This document shows, piece by piece, positions 24,640-33,087 of a stretch of 64,000 bases of DNA (positions within the stretch are counted from its first letter, which is position 1; each line of letters opens with the position of its first letter). Origin of the DNA: Planctomyces sp. SH-PL14 (GTDB lineage: Bacteria > Planctomycetota > Planctomycetia > Planctomycetales > Planctomycetaceae). The stretch spans positions 5,040,001 to 5,104,000 of the forward strand of contig NZ_CP011270.1 of NCBI RefSeq assembly GCF_001610835.1. The letters are read 5' to 3'. Below the pieces are notes generated by a model, which made no database searches, was not told the DNA's origin, and was given only the letters and a program-made list of their open reading frames with translations. The translations under genes and the position numbers were made by a program.

Positions 24640-24870
24640 ATGTGCATACGGCTCATCAAGATCCTGACCCAGGTCACCACGGAATCGCCTGTGGGCCGGC
24701 CGGCGTTTGCGGCCCATCTCCGTCGCATCTTCGATCAGCTGAATGAGAATCGGGATTCCGGCCCGGAGGCTTCGCCGGAGATCCGCCCGCGTTCACAGGA
24801 TCTCCTCGTGGAACTTGCGGCGATCGAAGAGGCCCTGACGGGAGTTCGGTCGCCGGTGCTCTTGCCGTGA
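24640..24870 (+). CDS. Small hypothetical protein, 76 aa
   Basis: ATG 24640 is preceded by GGAGGAGAG at 8 nt spacing, which argues for translation. The protein begins MCIRLIKILTQVTTESPVG and is helical and charged; the C-terminal part (QDLLVELAAIEEALTG) is amphipathic. Its stop lies 41 nt before the next small gene. Not recognised. Confidence 0.5.
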   Translation: MCIRLIKILTQVTTESPVGRPAFAAHLRRIFDQLNENRDSGPEASPEIRPRSQDLLVELAAIEEALTGVRSPVLLP

Positions 24871-24911
24871 ATCCGGCCCGTCGGTTGGCCGTCCCCAAGG
24901 AGAGGCTTGTC

Positions 24912-25265
24912 ATGCAGCGGATCCCGTTCACCCGAAAGGCGACGGACGTGGAGTTCGCGGCGATCATGCAGCTGGCGTCCGCTTTCAATGACGCCGAATG
25001 GCGGGGCTTTCCGCCCGGCTCCATCCAGTTCAACTCGGCCGACTGGGATCCCGCGACGGGGATTCTCTCGGGCGATCTCGATGTAGGCCGCTCCCGGCTT
25101 CTCATCGACCAGGAGACCGGAGAGCCGACGGAGCACGCCCTTTATCGAAAGGGCAACTTTGCGCTGCTGGGCGATGTGCAACTGGGGACCCCGCGCGAGA
25201 TCCCGCTGCCGGAGCCGAAGCAGGACTCCTCGGGGATCGCGGAGAGCTTTGCCCCTTCGATCTGA
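24912..25265 (+). CDS. Small hypothetical protein, 117 aa
   Basis: ATG 24912 with AAGGAG 8 nt upstream is preferred over GTG 24867, which overlaps the preceding stop. The soluble protein starts MQRIPFTRKATDVEFAAIMQ, has a central IQFNSADWDPATGILSGDLD and a Pro-rich acidic tail. No family recognised. It is part of a run of short plus-strand genes with good ribosome-binding sites. Confidence 0.6.
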   Translation: MQRIPFTRKATDVEFAAIMQLASAFNDAEWRGFPPGSIQFNSADWDPATGILSGDLDVGRSRLLIDQETGEPTEHALYRKGNFALLGDVQLGTPREIPLPEPKQDSSGIAESFAPSI

Positions 25266-25370
25266 AGGTGGGCTGCGGCGTTCGGCTGGCCCGCTGGGGG
25301 AAAGAGCATCGCTTCTTTATGCGTGTTCGGGCACGACGTGTGTACGGTTTCCGGGCAGGAGGAAAACGCC

Positions 25371-25646
25371 ATGTCCGAAGCCAGAACAACGACCGATCAC
25401 TCGACAATCCGGCAGTGGATCGAGCAGCGCGGCGGTCAGCCGTCGAGCGTTGCCGGGACCGAGAAGAACGAGGAGGCCGGGATCCTGCGGGTCGATTTCC
25501 CGCCCGAGGAGGAACGCCTGGAGGAAGTCGACTGGGAGACGTTCTTTGACAAGTTCGACAAGGAAGACCTGGCCTTTCTCTACCAGGACGAAACCGCGGA
25601 GGGAAAGACCAGCCGGTTCTGCAAGTTCATCCGCAAGCCCAAGTAG
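25371..25646 (+). CDS. Small acidic protein of a widespread uncharacterised family
   Basis: 91 residues from ATG 25371 with AGGAGGAAAA upstream. The N-terminal block DHSTIRQWIEQRGGQPSSV and later GILRVDFPPEEE, EVDWETFFDKFDKEDLAFLY match a small soluble family seen in many proteobacteria and planctomycetes; from memory it is sometimes misnamed as a glucan branching enzyme, for which it is far too short. No catalytic motif is visible. It is 57 nt upstream of the DksA-like gene and probably co-transcribed. Confidence 0.72.
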   Translation: MSEARTTTDHSTIRQWIEQRGGQPSSVAGTEKNEEAGILRVDFPPEEERLEEVDWETFFDKFDKEDLAFLYQDETAEGKTSRFCKFIRKPK

Positions 25647-25703
25647 GGGCGTCCGCCAGGACGACATGTCGCAACGACCCTCCGTTATCAAGGAGCCGGG
25701 GCT

Positions 25704-26447
25704 ATGAGCACCAAAACGCAGGATTCGATCGAACGCCTGGAAGTCACCCTGAAGTGGACTCGCGACCGCCTTCGTTCCGACGCCGAGGGGATGGCAGAAT
25801 CGGCGGCCGGCCTCACGAGCGAAGCGGGGACGGGCGATCTCTCCAACGCCCCGATGCATCTGGGGGACAAGGGGAGCGAAGAGTTCGAGCACGGAATGGA
25901 TATGGTTCTTCTCGGCAACGAGGAGAACCTGCTGCAGGAGGTCGAAGCGGCCCTCGATCGGATCGAGGGAGGGACGTTCGGCACCTGCGAGGCGTGCGGC
26001 GAGGCGATCGCTCCGGAGCGTCTGGAGGCGATCCCCTACACGCGGTACTGCGTCGAGTGCTCGAAGACGGAATCCGAGATCCCGGTGCCGAACTTCAACG
26101 ACGGCCGGCCCCGTTCGTTCGGCGACACGCTGGGGGGCGAAGGGATGGGAAGCAGCTCGCTCGACATGCCGGTGTCGGCCGACGACGAGAGCGAACCGAT
26201 CCGCCGCCACGAGACCGATCTGGCGATCGGGACGCCTGGCGGAGGGACGCTGTCGGGAGGACTCGCCGGGAGCACCGAGGGGCACGGCGACCCGGATGAG
26301 GAGGAGCTGGAGGCCGAGATGGGAGCCGGCGACTTCGATCCCGACGACCGGGATGTCGATCCGGTTCACCGGGCGACCAGTGGTCCATCCGGCGGAGCGG
26401 TCGGCGGGAGCCCGGCCAACAAGCGGCGGCGGAACAAGGCCAAGTGA
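25704..26447 (+). CDS. DksA/TraR-type zinc-finger protein with long acidic tail
   Basis: 247 residues. Residues ~8-90 form a helical N-terminal region, followed by a C4 zinc finger with C95-C98 (TCEACGEAI) and C116-C119 (YCVECS), the DksA/TraR signature. DksA-family proteins bind RNA polymerase through the secondary channel; this one lacks a clear DksA coiled-coil tip (no D-A-D-A-type pair seen), so it may belong to the YteA/general-stress branch. The C-terminal ~130 residues are Gly/Asp/Glu-rich and disordered, ending in a basic NKRRRNKAK. Start ATG 25704 with GGAG upstream. Likely followed by the hairpin at 26570. Confidence 0.82.
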   Translation: MSTKTQDSIERLEVTLKWTRDRLRSDAEGMAESAAGLTSEAGTGDLSNAPMHLGDKGSEEFEHGMDMVLLGNEENLLQEVEAALDRIEGGTFGTCEACGEAIAPERLEAIPYTRYCVECSKTESEIPVPNFNDGRPRSFGDTLGGEGMGSSSLDMPVSADDESEPIRRHETDLAIGTPGGGTLSGGLAGSTEGHGDPDEEELEAEMGAGDFDPDDRDVDPVHRATSGPSGGAVGGSPANKRRRNKAK

Positions 26448-26569
26448 CCTCGCTGGCCGATCGAGTCCGGTCAGCCGGTAACCCGGGGTCACGGCCCCGG
26501 AAAACTCTGGTTGACGGGAAACTTCGACTGGAAGGCTTCAGCGGTCGTTCGACACTCGGTGGATCTGAT

Positions 26570-26600
26570 GAGGCGGACGGGGCGTGACTCCGTCCGCCTC
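26570..26600 (+). terminator. Terminator-like hairpin between convergent genes
   Basis: Perfect 11-bp stem GAGGCGGACGG / CCGTCCGCCTC, 9-nt loop, followed on the plus strand by CCTTTCTTTG. It lies 122 nt after the DksA-like gene and 23 nt past the stop of the minus-strand gene ending at 26624, so it may serve both. Confidence 0.65.
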
Positions 26601-26623
26601 CCTTTCTTTGACACTGTCCGTCC

Positions 26624-26974
26624 TCAGTAGCAGCAGACGGTGGAGTCGGAGTAGCCCGCGCTGGGAGCGGCGTACTCGACGGGCGCTACGGTCGTCCCTC
26701 CGACGATCGCCGGGTTGCAGGCATCGCTGTACCCGTAGCCGGAGTCCGCATAGCCGCTGCTCCAGCCGGGGGAGGACCAGCCGCTGGAGCCGTAGCCGTT
26801 GCCATAGGCGTACCCACCGCCGTTCCAGCCGGGGGAGGCGTTCCAGCCCACGCCCCATCCGCCCCCGCCGTACCATCCGCCGCCCCGTCGCCATCGGCGG
26901 GCTTCCGATGGCGATGCGAAGGCCAGGACCGTCACGGCGATCGTCAACGTCATCATCCAGAATCGCGCTTTCAT
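26624..26974 (-). CDS. Small secreted Gly/Tyr/Trp/Ser-rich protein
   Basis: 116 residues from ATG 26974, preceded by GGGAGAGGGAAG. MKARFWMMTLTIAVTVLAFASPSEA is a clear signal peptide. The mature protein is low complexity (GGGWYGGGGWGVGWN, GGYAYGNGYGSSGWSS) and ends in CCY; C-terminal cysteines could form disulphides. It resembles cell-surface or matrix proteins; function unknown. The frame upstream of the chosen start is not protein-like. Confidence 0.72.
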   Translation of the reverse strand: MKARFWMMTLTIAVTVLAFASPSEARRWRRGGGWYGGGGWGVGWNASPGWNGGGYAYGNGYGSSGWSSPGWSSGYADSGYGYSDACNPAIVGGTTVAPVEYAAPSAGYSDSTVCCY

Positions 26975-27348
26975 CTTCCCTCTCCCCGGTTGAGCGGTTC
27001 GCGCCGTTGGCCGACAGGGCTCGGTCCGCGAACCGCCGGGCAATGGTTTCCGCGCGGCGCGGGCAGGAAACTGAACACGAGGGCAGCACTGCCGCCATGC
27101 GGGTGCGGAAGGGGAGAAGCCACAGCGGATCTGTTCGCGTGTTCCGGGTCTTCGTTGCTGGCGTGTCCGAAAACGCTTTGCCTGCAAAGGAAACCGGCCG
27201 GTCGGCTCGGTTCGGGGAATCGAATCTTGCTCAAGGGAGCGGAGTGGGCCGGTTTAGAATGGAGCGAGGTCCGGCATGTGCTGGGAGTTCGGGGGAGAGG
27301 TGCTCCGGTCCTGGTGTGGGCTGGGATCTTTTCGAAGGGGGAGTCTCC
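26975..27348. other. Divergent intergenic region, no gene recognised
   Basis: About 375 nt between the starts of a minus-strand gene (26974) and a plus-strand gene (27349). It should hold two promoters, but no confident -35/-10 pair is seen. No convincing inverted repeat. Confidence 0.4.
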
Positions 27349-27663
27349 ATGGTGATGGACAATCTGAGCGAGGTGATCCGGGAGCTGGCTTACTTCAAGT
27401 GGGAGGAGGCTGGCAGTCCGCCGGGTGATGGCAGGGAGTTCTGGCTGGAGGCGGAGCAGGAGGTGTTTGAGTCGCGGCTGGCGGATCGGGATGAGGACGT
27501 CGATGTGATTCAGGAGGCGTCGGAGGAGTCGTTTCCGGCGAGTGATCCGCCGGCGTGGACGGGTGCGATTTCGCATGCTCCGTTGCCGAATCGGATTGGG
27601 TCGGAGTCGAGGTCGCGGCGTGGTAAGTCAACGCGACAGGTCACAGCGACAAAGCGCGATTAA
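27349..27663 (+). CDS. DUF2934-like small protein with EESFPASDPPAW motif
   Basis: 104 residues from ATG 27349 (GGGGGAG 6 nt upstream). Residues ~5-40 fit the DUF2934 pattern (VIRELAYFKWEEAGSPPGD, then REFWLEAEQEV). Residues ~58-72 hold ASEESFPASDPPAW, a short motif found as the tail of many small bacterial proteins of unknown function. The C-terminus is basic. The two modules in one small protein are notable. It converges on the cytochrome oxidase operon, with repeat copy 6 between. Confidence 0.7.
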   Translation: MVMDNLSEVIRELAYFKWEEAGSPPGDGREFWLEAEQEVFESRLADRDEDVDVIQEASEESFPASDPPAWTGAISHAPLPNRIGSESRSRRGKSTRQVTATKRD

Positions 27664-27676
27664 AGCCACGCCGAAT

Positions 27677-27990
27677 CCGGGGTCCAGGGGGTCACCCCTG
27701 GTGGGGGATGCAAGGGGGCAACGCCCTCTTGCCCGCCGGAGGCCCTCTCGTCGAGAGATGTCTGAAGGAGCCCGTGTCCAAACGCGGACACCGTGTCGGA
27801 TGCCCCCACATCAACCCGCGGGGATTGCAAGGCGAGCGGTGAGTCCTCAACGCCGGTCCCACAAAGGGGACGTCCGTTGTGTCCCACGGTTCCTCATGGA
27901 AGTGCCTCCGGCGGCAAGGGGGCGTGGCCCCCTTGACCCCAGGCTGCCGTAGCACGTTGGGTTTGAGCTATGGGAGTCGTGCCGGCGAGA
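27677..27990 (+). repeat. Dispersed ~320-bp intergenic repeat, copy 6
   Basis: Full copy from CCGGGGTCCAGGGGGTCACC to GTCGTGCCGGCGAGAG. It starts 13 nt after the DUF2934 gene's stop and ends 3 nt before the stop codon of ctaF, filling the gap between convergent genes. Confidence 0.92.
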
Positions 27991-27993
27991 GCG

Positions 27994-28314
27994 TCAGGCT
28001 CCAGGGCTGCGGGTCACGTAATCCATCAGTAGACCCACAATCAGAATCACCAGCCACAGGAACGAACCGGCGGCGACAATCCAGTTCAGCCGCGGGCTGT
28101 CCCGCAGATGCATGAAGTTCATCACGACCAGCCACGCCTTGATCGACGCGATCACGAGCGCCACCACAATGTTCAGCGGCCCCAGGTGGACATAAGCCGC
28201 CCCCACCGTGACCGCCAGCAGCACCAGCAGAGAGACATAAATCCGCAGGTACAGCCCGATCGGCGGATGCGCCGGATCATGCGGAACGGGAAGGTTGGTC
28301 GTGGCAGCGCTCAT
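27994..28314 (-). CDS. ctaF: Cytochrome c oxidase subunit IV
   Basis: 106 residues from ATG 28314, overlapping the ctaE stop by 4 nt (ATGA). Three hydrophobic helices: YLRIYVSLLVLLAVTVGAAY, NIVVALVIASIKAWLVVMNF (with the family's KAxLVxxxFMHL pattern) and LNWIVAAGSFLWLVILIVGL. This small subunit stabilises the haem-copper oxidase. It is the last gene of the act-cta operon; repeat copy 6 follows directly. Confidence 0.88.
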   Translation of the reverse strand: MSAATTNLPVPHDPAHPPIGLYLRIYVSLLVLLAVTVGAAYVHLGPLNIVVALVIASIKAWLVVMNFMHLRDSPRLNWIVAAGSFLWLVILIVGLLMDYVTRSPGA

Positions 28315-29006
28315 GATCGATCGATCAGGTAAAGCAGCGGGAACAGATAGATCCAGACCACGTCGACGAAGTGCCAGTACAGGCCCAGGACCTCGGTCCC
28401 CTGCCGTCGATGGCCGACGTCCACGGATCGCCACACCCGCACGGCGAAGATCCCCATCAGGGCGATGCCGATCACCATGTGCAGGGCATGCAGGCCGGTC
28501 ATCCCCAGGTACAGGGAGAAGAACAGCTTCGCTCCCCCGGCCTGGGCGTGATCGTGCCACTCAAAGGGCAGGCCGAACGCGGGGAGCAGATGATGCTCGT
28601 ACTTGTGGTGGTACTCCACTCCCTTGATCCCCAGGAACGCGGCCCCCAGGACCATCGTGGCCGCGAGCATCAGGACGGTCAGCCCCTTCTTCCTCGCCCC
28701 CGCCGCCGCGACCGCGAAGGCCATCGTGAGGCTGCTCGTGAGTAGGACGAGCGTATTGACTCCGCCGAGAACGAGGTCGAGCTCGCGGCTGGCGGCGTGG
28801 AAGGCGGCGGAGTGCTCGCGGCGGTAAACGGTGTAGGTGGCGAAGGCTCCGCCGAAGAACATGATCTCCGTCGCCAGGAAGACCCACATCCCCAGCGTCA
28901 CCGCCTCCTGCTGCTGCTGGAGGGTGTCGAAATGATGGGCCACCGGCTCGTCGGACTCCGCCCCGTCAGTGGGCGTCGCCGACAAGGGCGCTGTCTTGGT
29001 AGGCAT
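28311..29006 (-). CDS. ctaE: Cytochrome c oxidase subunit III
   Basis: 231 residues. Five membrane segments in the order of caa3-type subunit III, with hallmark blocks [54 protein letters not shown] and [20 protein letters not shown]. It assembles with subunits I and II in the cytoplasmic membrane. The start at 29006 lies inside the 3' end of ctaD (41-nt overlap), and its stop overlaps the start of ctaF. Confidence 0.95.
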   Translation of the reverse strand: MPTKTAPLSATPTDGAESDEPVAHHFDTLQQQQEAVTLGMWVFLATEIMFFGGAFATYTVYRREHSAAFHAASRELDLVLGGVNTLVLLTSSLTMAFAVAAAGARKKGLTVLMLAATMVLGAAFLGIKGVEYHHKYEHHLLPAFGLPFEWHDHAQAGGAKLFFSLYLGMTGLHALHMVIGIALMGIFAVRVWRSVDVGHRRQGTEVLGLYWHFVDVVWIYLFPLLYLIDRS

Positions 29007-30663
29007 AGGCGTCTTCCGTCACGTGCGGAGTCACCGCAAAGTTGTGCGTCGTCGGGGGACTCGGGACCTGCCATTCGAGACCGGTCGCGTCCCACGGATT
29101 CGCGGGGGCCTTCGGTCCGAACTTGAGGGACCAGATCAGGTACGTGATGGGGAACAGGTACGCGACACCGAGGATCGAGGCCCCGGCGGAGGACATCACG
29201 TTCAGCGTCTGCCACTCCGGGGGATAGATGTGGTACCGCCGCGGCATCCCCAGGTAACCGAGAACGAACTGCGGGAAGAACGTCAGGTTGAAGCCGACGA
29301 ACACGAGGATCGCCGACAGCCGGGCCCAGCCTTCGGGATACAGCCGGCCGGTCATCTTGGGCCACCAGTAGTGCAGCCCGCCGAGGTACCCCATCACCGC
29401 CCCGCCGACCATGATGTAGTGGAAGTGGGCCACGATGAAGTAGGTGTCGTGAACGTGGACGTCGATCGCCAGGAGGGCCAGGAACAGGCCGGTCAGGCCG
29501 CCGATCGTAAAGAGGCCGATGAACCCCAGGGCGTAGAGCAGCGGGGTGTCGAACCGCAGCCGGCCACGGTAGAGGGTGGCGGTCCAGTTGAAGACCTTGA
29601 TCGCCGAGGGGACCGCGATGAGGAGGCTCAGGATCGAGAACACCATCCCCGCGTAGGCGGACTGGCCGCTGACGAACATGTGGTGCCCCCACACCAGAAA
29701 GCCCAGGACCGCGATTCCCAGGCTGGCGAAGGCGACGAAGCGGTAGCCGAAGACCCGGTTCCGCGAGAAGGCGGCGATGATCTCGCTGATGACCCCGAAC
29801 GACGGCAGGATCATGATGTAGACCGCCGGGTGCGAGTAGAACCAGAACAGGTGCTGGAACAGGATCGGATCGCCGCCGAGCTTGGGGTCGAAGATCCCGA
29901 TCCCCATCCCCCGCTCGATCGCCACGAGGAGGATCGTCACCGCCAGGACCGGCGTCCCGAGGATCATGATCAGGCTCGCGGCGTAGTGCGACCAGATGAA
30001 GAGCGGCATCCGGAACCAGTGCATCCCCGGCGCGCGGAGCTTGTGGACCGTGACGATGATGTTGAGCCCCGTCAGGATCGACGAGAAGCCGGTGATGAAC
30101 ACCGCCACGGCGGTCGCCATGACGTAGGTGTTGCTGTAGGTGCTGCTGTAGGGGGTGTAGAAGGTCCAGCCGGTGTCGACCCCGCCGATGAGCATTGTCC
30201 AGACGGCGGTCAGCCCGCCGATCATGAACAGGTACCAGCTGGCGAGGTTCAGTTTCGGGAACGCCATGTCCCGCGCCCCGACCATCAGCGGCACGAGGAA
30301 GTTGCCGAGGACCGCCGGGATCGAGGGGATGAGGAAGAAGAAGATCATCACCACGCCGTGCATGGTGAAGAGCTTGTTGTACGTCTCGGACTCGAAGAGG
30401 TCCGCCTTGGGGGTCATGAGCTCCAGGCGGAACGCGACCGCCGCCGCCCCGCCGATGACGAAGAAGAACGTGATCGACAGGAGATAGAGGATCCCGATCC
30501 GCTTGTGGTCGACGGTCAGGAGCCACGACTTCCAGCTGTAGTCGACGTTCAGGTAGTTGACCGGATCGCGGACCGCAGGCCGCGTGACCGTCACGACGCC
30601 GGGGGGCGACGATGGCTGCGGGGCGGGCGAAGGGCTCACGGTGGTGCCGTGCGGATCACTCAT
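28966..30663 (-). CDS. ctaD: Cytochrome c oxidase subunit I (haem a/a3-CuB)
   Basis: 565 residues. The catalytic subunit, which reduces O2 to water and pumps protons. Twelve membrane helices. Key ligands are visible: the haem a His in [11 protein letters not shown], the CuB His with its cross-linked Tyr in [11 protein letters not shown], the CuB pair in GHHMFVSG, and the haem a3/a His residues in [18 protein letters not shown]. The start at 30663 overlaps the ctaC stop by 4 nt. The N-terminal ~50 residues are Pro/Ser-rich and cytoplasmic. Confidence 0.97.
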   Translation of the reverse strand: MSDPHGTTVSPSPAPQPSSPPGVVTVTRPAVRDPVNYLNVDYSWKSWLLTVDHKRIGILYLLSITFFFVIGGAAAVAFRLELMTPKADLFESETYNKLFTMHGVVMIFFFLIPSIPAVLGNFLVPLMVGARDMAFPKLNLASWYLFMIGGLTAVWTMLIGGVDTGWTFYTPYSSTYSNTYVMATAVAVFITGFSSILTGLNIIVTVHKLRAPGMHWFRMPLFIWSHYAASLIMILGTPVLAVTILLVAIERGMGIGIFDPKLGGDPILFQHLFWFYSHPAVYIMILPSFGVISEIIAAFSRNRVFGYRFVAFASLGIAVLGFLVWGHHMFVSGQSAYAGMVFSILSLLIAVPSAIKVFNWTATLYRGRLRFDTPLLYALGFIGLFTIGGLTGLFLALLAIDVHVHDTYFIVAHFHYIMVGGAVMGYLGGLHYWWPKMTGRLYPEGWARLSAILVFVGFNLTFFPQFVLGYLGMPRRYHIYPPEWQTLNVMSSAGASILGVAYLFPITYLIWSLKFGPKAPANPWDATGLEWQVPSPPTTHNFAVTPHVTEDAYAYQDSALVGDAH

Positions 30664-31649
30664 GGTTTCGCACCCTCCCCGGAACCTCCTTCGGTCGCAC
30701 CGCCCGCTCCGCTGTCCGCCGCCCCGAGCGACTTGAGGTACGCCAGCAGGTCGCTCAGACCCTCTTCGCTGATCTGGCCTTCGAAGACGGGCATGATCGG
30801 CTGGAACCCCGCCACGACCTTCGCGGCCGGGCGGGTGATCGATTCGCGGAGGTAGCTGTCGTCCGCCGTCACGGTCGCACCGTTCGCCAGTTTCACCGAG
30901 CGGCCGTAGATCCCTTCGAGCGGCGGGGCGCGGAGCGGTGTTACGGTCGGAGCGTGGCAGCTTCCGCAGCGGAACTGCTCATACAGGGCCGCCCCGGCCA
31001 CGACCGGCGACTGGTCCCGCCGTCCGCCGCCGAGCCACTCCTCGTACTCCGACGGCGTCTGGACCACGACGCGGCCTTTCATCCGGGAGTGGTTCGTCCC
31101 GCAGTATTCCGCGCAGAACAGGTGGTACGTCCCCGGCGTGTCGGCCTCGAACCAGGTCGTCGTGTACCGGCCCGGAAGGACGTCCTGTTTGATCCGGAAG
31201 GCCGGGACGTAGAAGCTGTGGATGACGTCCTCGCTGATCATCGTCATCCGGACCGCCCGCCCGGTCGGGACGTGCAGCTCGTCGATCTCCCGCCGGCCGC
31301 TCGGATGCTGGAGCTTCCACATCCACTGCTTGGCCACGACCCGGATCTCCATCGCGTCCTTCGGCGGCCGCTGCATCTCGAGGAAGAGCTGCGAGCTCCA
31401 GATGAAGACGAAGATCACGACCGGGACCGGCGTCAGGAGCCACGAGAGCTCCAGCCACAGCGGCGGCGAATATTGCGAGCGGTTCACGTTGGCCCCGCGG
31501 CGGTAGCGGATCCCGAGGTACAGGATCGCCCCGGCGATGGCGACGGTGAAGAAGACCGTCAGGGCGGTCATGAACAGGAACAGGGCGTCGACTCGCGAGG
31601 CGACGGTCGAGGCGGCGTCCGGAAAGAGCTGGAATTCGGCGTTATCCAT
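30660..31649 (-). CDS. ctaC: Cytochrome c oxidase subunit II with fused C-terminal cytochrome c (caa3 type)
   Basis: 329 residues. Two N-terminal membrane helices (about 20-45 and 65-85), a cupredoxin domain with the CuA site ([13 protein letters not shown] and [14 protein letters not shown]), and a C-terminal cytochrome c domain with CGSCH and a distal Met in PIMPVFEGQ. The fused cytochrome marks a caa3 oxidase, so electrons can arrive directly from ACIII or via its monohaem subunit. Overlaps sco upstream by 8 nt and ctaD downstream by 4 nt. Confidence 0.96.
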   Translation of the reverse strand: MDNAEFQLFPDAASTVASRVDALFLFMTALTVFFTVAIAGAILYLGIRYRRGANVNRSQYSPPLWLELSWLLTPVPVVIFVFIWSSQLFLEMQRPPKDAMEIRVVAKQWMWKLQHPSGRREIDELHVPTGRAVRMTMISEDVIHSFYVPAFRIKQDVLPGRYTTTWFEADTPGTYHLFCAEYCGTNHSRMKGRVVVQTPSEYEEWLGGGRRDQSPVVAGAALYEQFRCGSCHAPTVTPLRAPPLEGIYGRSVKLANGATVTADDSYLRESITRPAAKVVAGFQPIMPVFEGQISEEGLSDLLAYLKSLGAADSGAGGATEGGSGEGAKP

Positions 31650-32508
31650 GGACCGCCTCCTCCCGCTCCGGCTCCGCGGTCTCCTCCACGGCCTTCACCC
31701 TCAGCCGTTCCTGGCGGAGCATCGAGTAGATCCCGCTCCCCATCACTCCCAGGGTCAGCAGTCCAGCAAGTTGAAGCGTCCGCATGACCGTCAGGCTGTA
31801 GCGGCCGGTCGACGGGTCGTAGTGGAAGCAGAGGAGCAGGAGCTGGTCGACGACCGTCCCGATCCGCTCCTCGGCCGCTTCGACGAGCGCCAGCCGCACG
31901 TCGCGGGTCGGGAAGTCGATCCCGAAGAAGTATTTCGACAGTTTTCCATCGGGCGTCACGACGATCAGGCCGCTGGGGTGGGCGTACTGGCCGGTCTTGG
32001 GGTCGGGCTCGTAGCGGTATCCCGCCTCGTCGGCGATCGTTCGGATGCTGGCCTCGTCTCCGGTCAGAAAGTGCCAGCCGGCGGCGGTCTCGGGACGGCC
32101 GAACCGATTGAGGAGGCTCCGTTTCTTCCCGGCGGCGAGCGCGGGGGTCTCGGTCGGCGAGATGCTGATGACCACGACGTTGTACTCCCGTCCCGGCGTG
32201 AAGTCGATCGCCTTGAGGCACTGGACGAGCCCCTGGAGGACCTGCCCGCACAGCATCGGACACTCGTGGTAGACAAACGTCAAAACGACCGGCCGCGCGC
32301 CGAAGCAGTCCGCCAGCCGGATCTCCCGCCCCTGGTCGTCGCGGAATTTCTCGTCGAGCGAGAGCGTCCCGCCGAGCCGCTGTTCGAACCGGACCGATTT
32401 GAGAATCTCCCCCGAGCCGACCGCCATCGGTCGCGGCACCTGTGCGGCGGCGAGCGCCGGAGTCAGCAGCGCGATGACAAGGGCGAGGATGCGGGACAGG
32501 GAGGACAT
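31642..32508 (-). CDS. SCO1/SenC-family copper chaperone for CuA assembly
   Basis: 288 residues with a signal peptide or N-terminal anchor (ILALVIALLTPALAAAQ). Copper-binding ligands are C83 and C87 in HECPMLCGQ and H167 in YAHPSG, the standard SCO set on a thioredoxin fold. An additional C-terminal membrane helix (LAGLLTLGVMGSGIYSML) anchors it. It delivers copper to, or reduces, the CuA site of CtaC, whose gene follows with an 8-nt overlap. Confidence 0.92.
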   Translation of the reverse strand: MSSLSRILALVIALLTPALAAAQVPRPMAVGSGEILKSVRFEQRLGGTLSLDEKFRDDQGREIRLADCFGARPVVLTFVYHECPMLCGQVLQGLVQCLKAIDFTPGREYNVVVISISPTETPALAAGKKRSLLNRFGRPETAAGWHFLTGDEASIRTIADEAGYRYEPDPKTGQYAHPSGLIVVTPDGKLSKYFFGIDFPTRDVRLALVEAAEERIGTVVDQLLLLCFHYDPSTGRYSLTVMRTLQLAGLLTLGVMGSGIYSMLRQERLRVKAVEETAEPEREEAVHG

Positions 32509-32559
32509 GCGGCTTCGGCTGGGGTTCGTTCTGTCGGGGACGTTGGTGGTTCGAGGCGG

Positions 32560-33087
32560 TCAGTCGCTCGGCGGAGGGGGCTTCTGGTCCGCGTCGGCTC
32601 CGGTCGCCGGTGGCTGGCCTTTCGCGTCGTCCTTCGCGGAGGGTCCGTCGGTCGCGACGGCGGGCCATCGCCGAATCCCTTTCTCGGCGACGATCGCCAG
32701 GGCCCGGTCGATCGGGATCCGGACGAGTTTTTCATTGCGGTTGACCCAGGCGATGCTCTGCAGGATCGCCTCCTGCTTCGCCCGGAGTGTTGCCATGTCG
32801 GCCACTTCGTCGACCTGGAGATGCGGTTCGGGCGGAGGACGGCGCTCGTCCGCCCGCGGGATCGGAGTTGGATCGTTGGCGCGGGCGATCCACTCGAACC
32901 GGCGGTACTGCCAGTAGACCAGGCCCCCCACGACGACGAGCCCCACCGCCATCGCGATCAGGAACTCGCCCAGCCCCGTAATGCTGACGTCGGACTCTTC
33001 GTGATCCGTCGCCTGCGGCGGAACCGGCTCCGCGGCTCCGGCGGGCGGGGGAATGATCTCTTCGGGAGTCGCGTCATGGTCCGCCAT
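32560..33087 (-). CDS. Single-TM protein within the act-cta operon, function unknown
   Basis: 175 residues. The ATG directly follows the actF stop codon (TAG-ATG, zero spacing), so translation is coupled. A Pro/acidic N-terminus (~40 residues) precedes one membrane helix (GEFLIAMAVGLVVVGGLVYW, about 42-61). The outer part contains WVNRNEKLVRIPIDRALAIV, a pattern reminiscent of short segments seen in other membrane proteins encoded with ACIII, and ends in a disordered Pro/Asp-rich tail. No cofactor motif. Position suggests an accessory subunit or assembly factor joining ACIII and the oxidase. Confidence 0.75.
   Translation of the reverse strand: MADHDATPEEIIPPPAGAAEPVPPQATDHEESDVSITGLGEFLIAMAVGLVVVGGLVYWQYRRFEWIARANDPTPIPRADERRPPPEPHLQVDEVADMATLRAKQEAILQSIAWVNRNEKLVRIPIDRALAIVAEKGIRRWPAVATDGPSAKDDAKGQPPATGADADQKPPPPSD

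Noticed and set aside
27660-27955. Recurrent short open frames in every repeat copy (containing LLQTSLDGQASGGQ or similar)
   Set aside because: They arise from the same repeat DNA, differ in frame and length between copies, and lack ribosome-binding sites; a gene finder could mistake them for a protein family.
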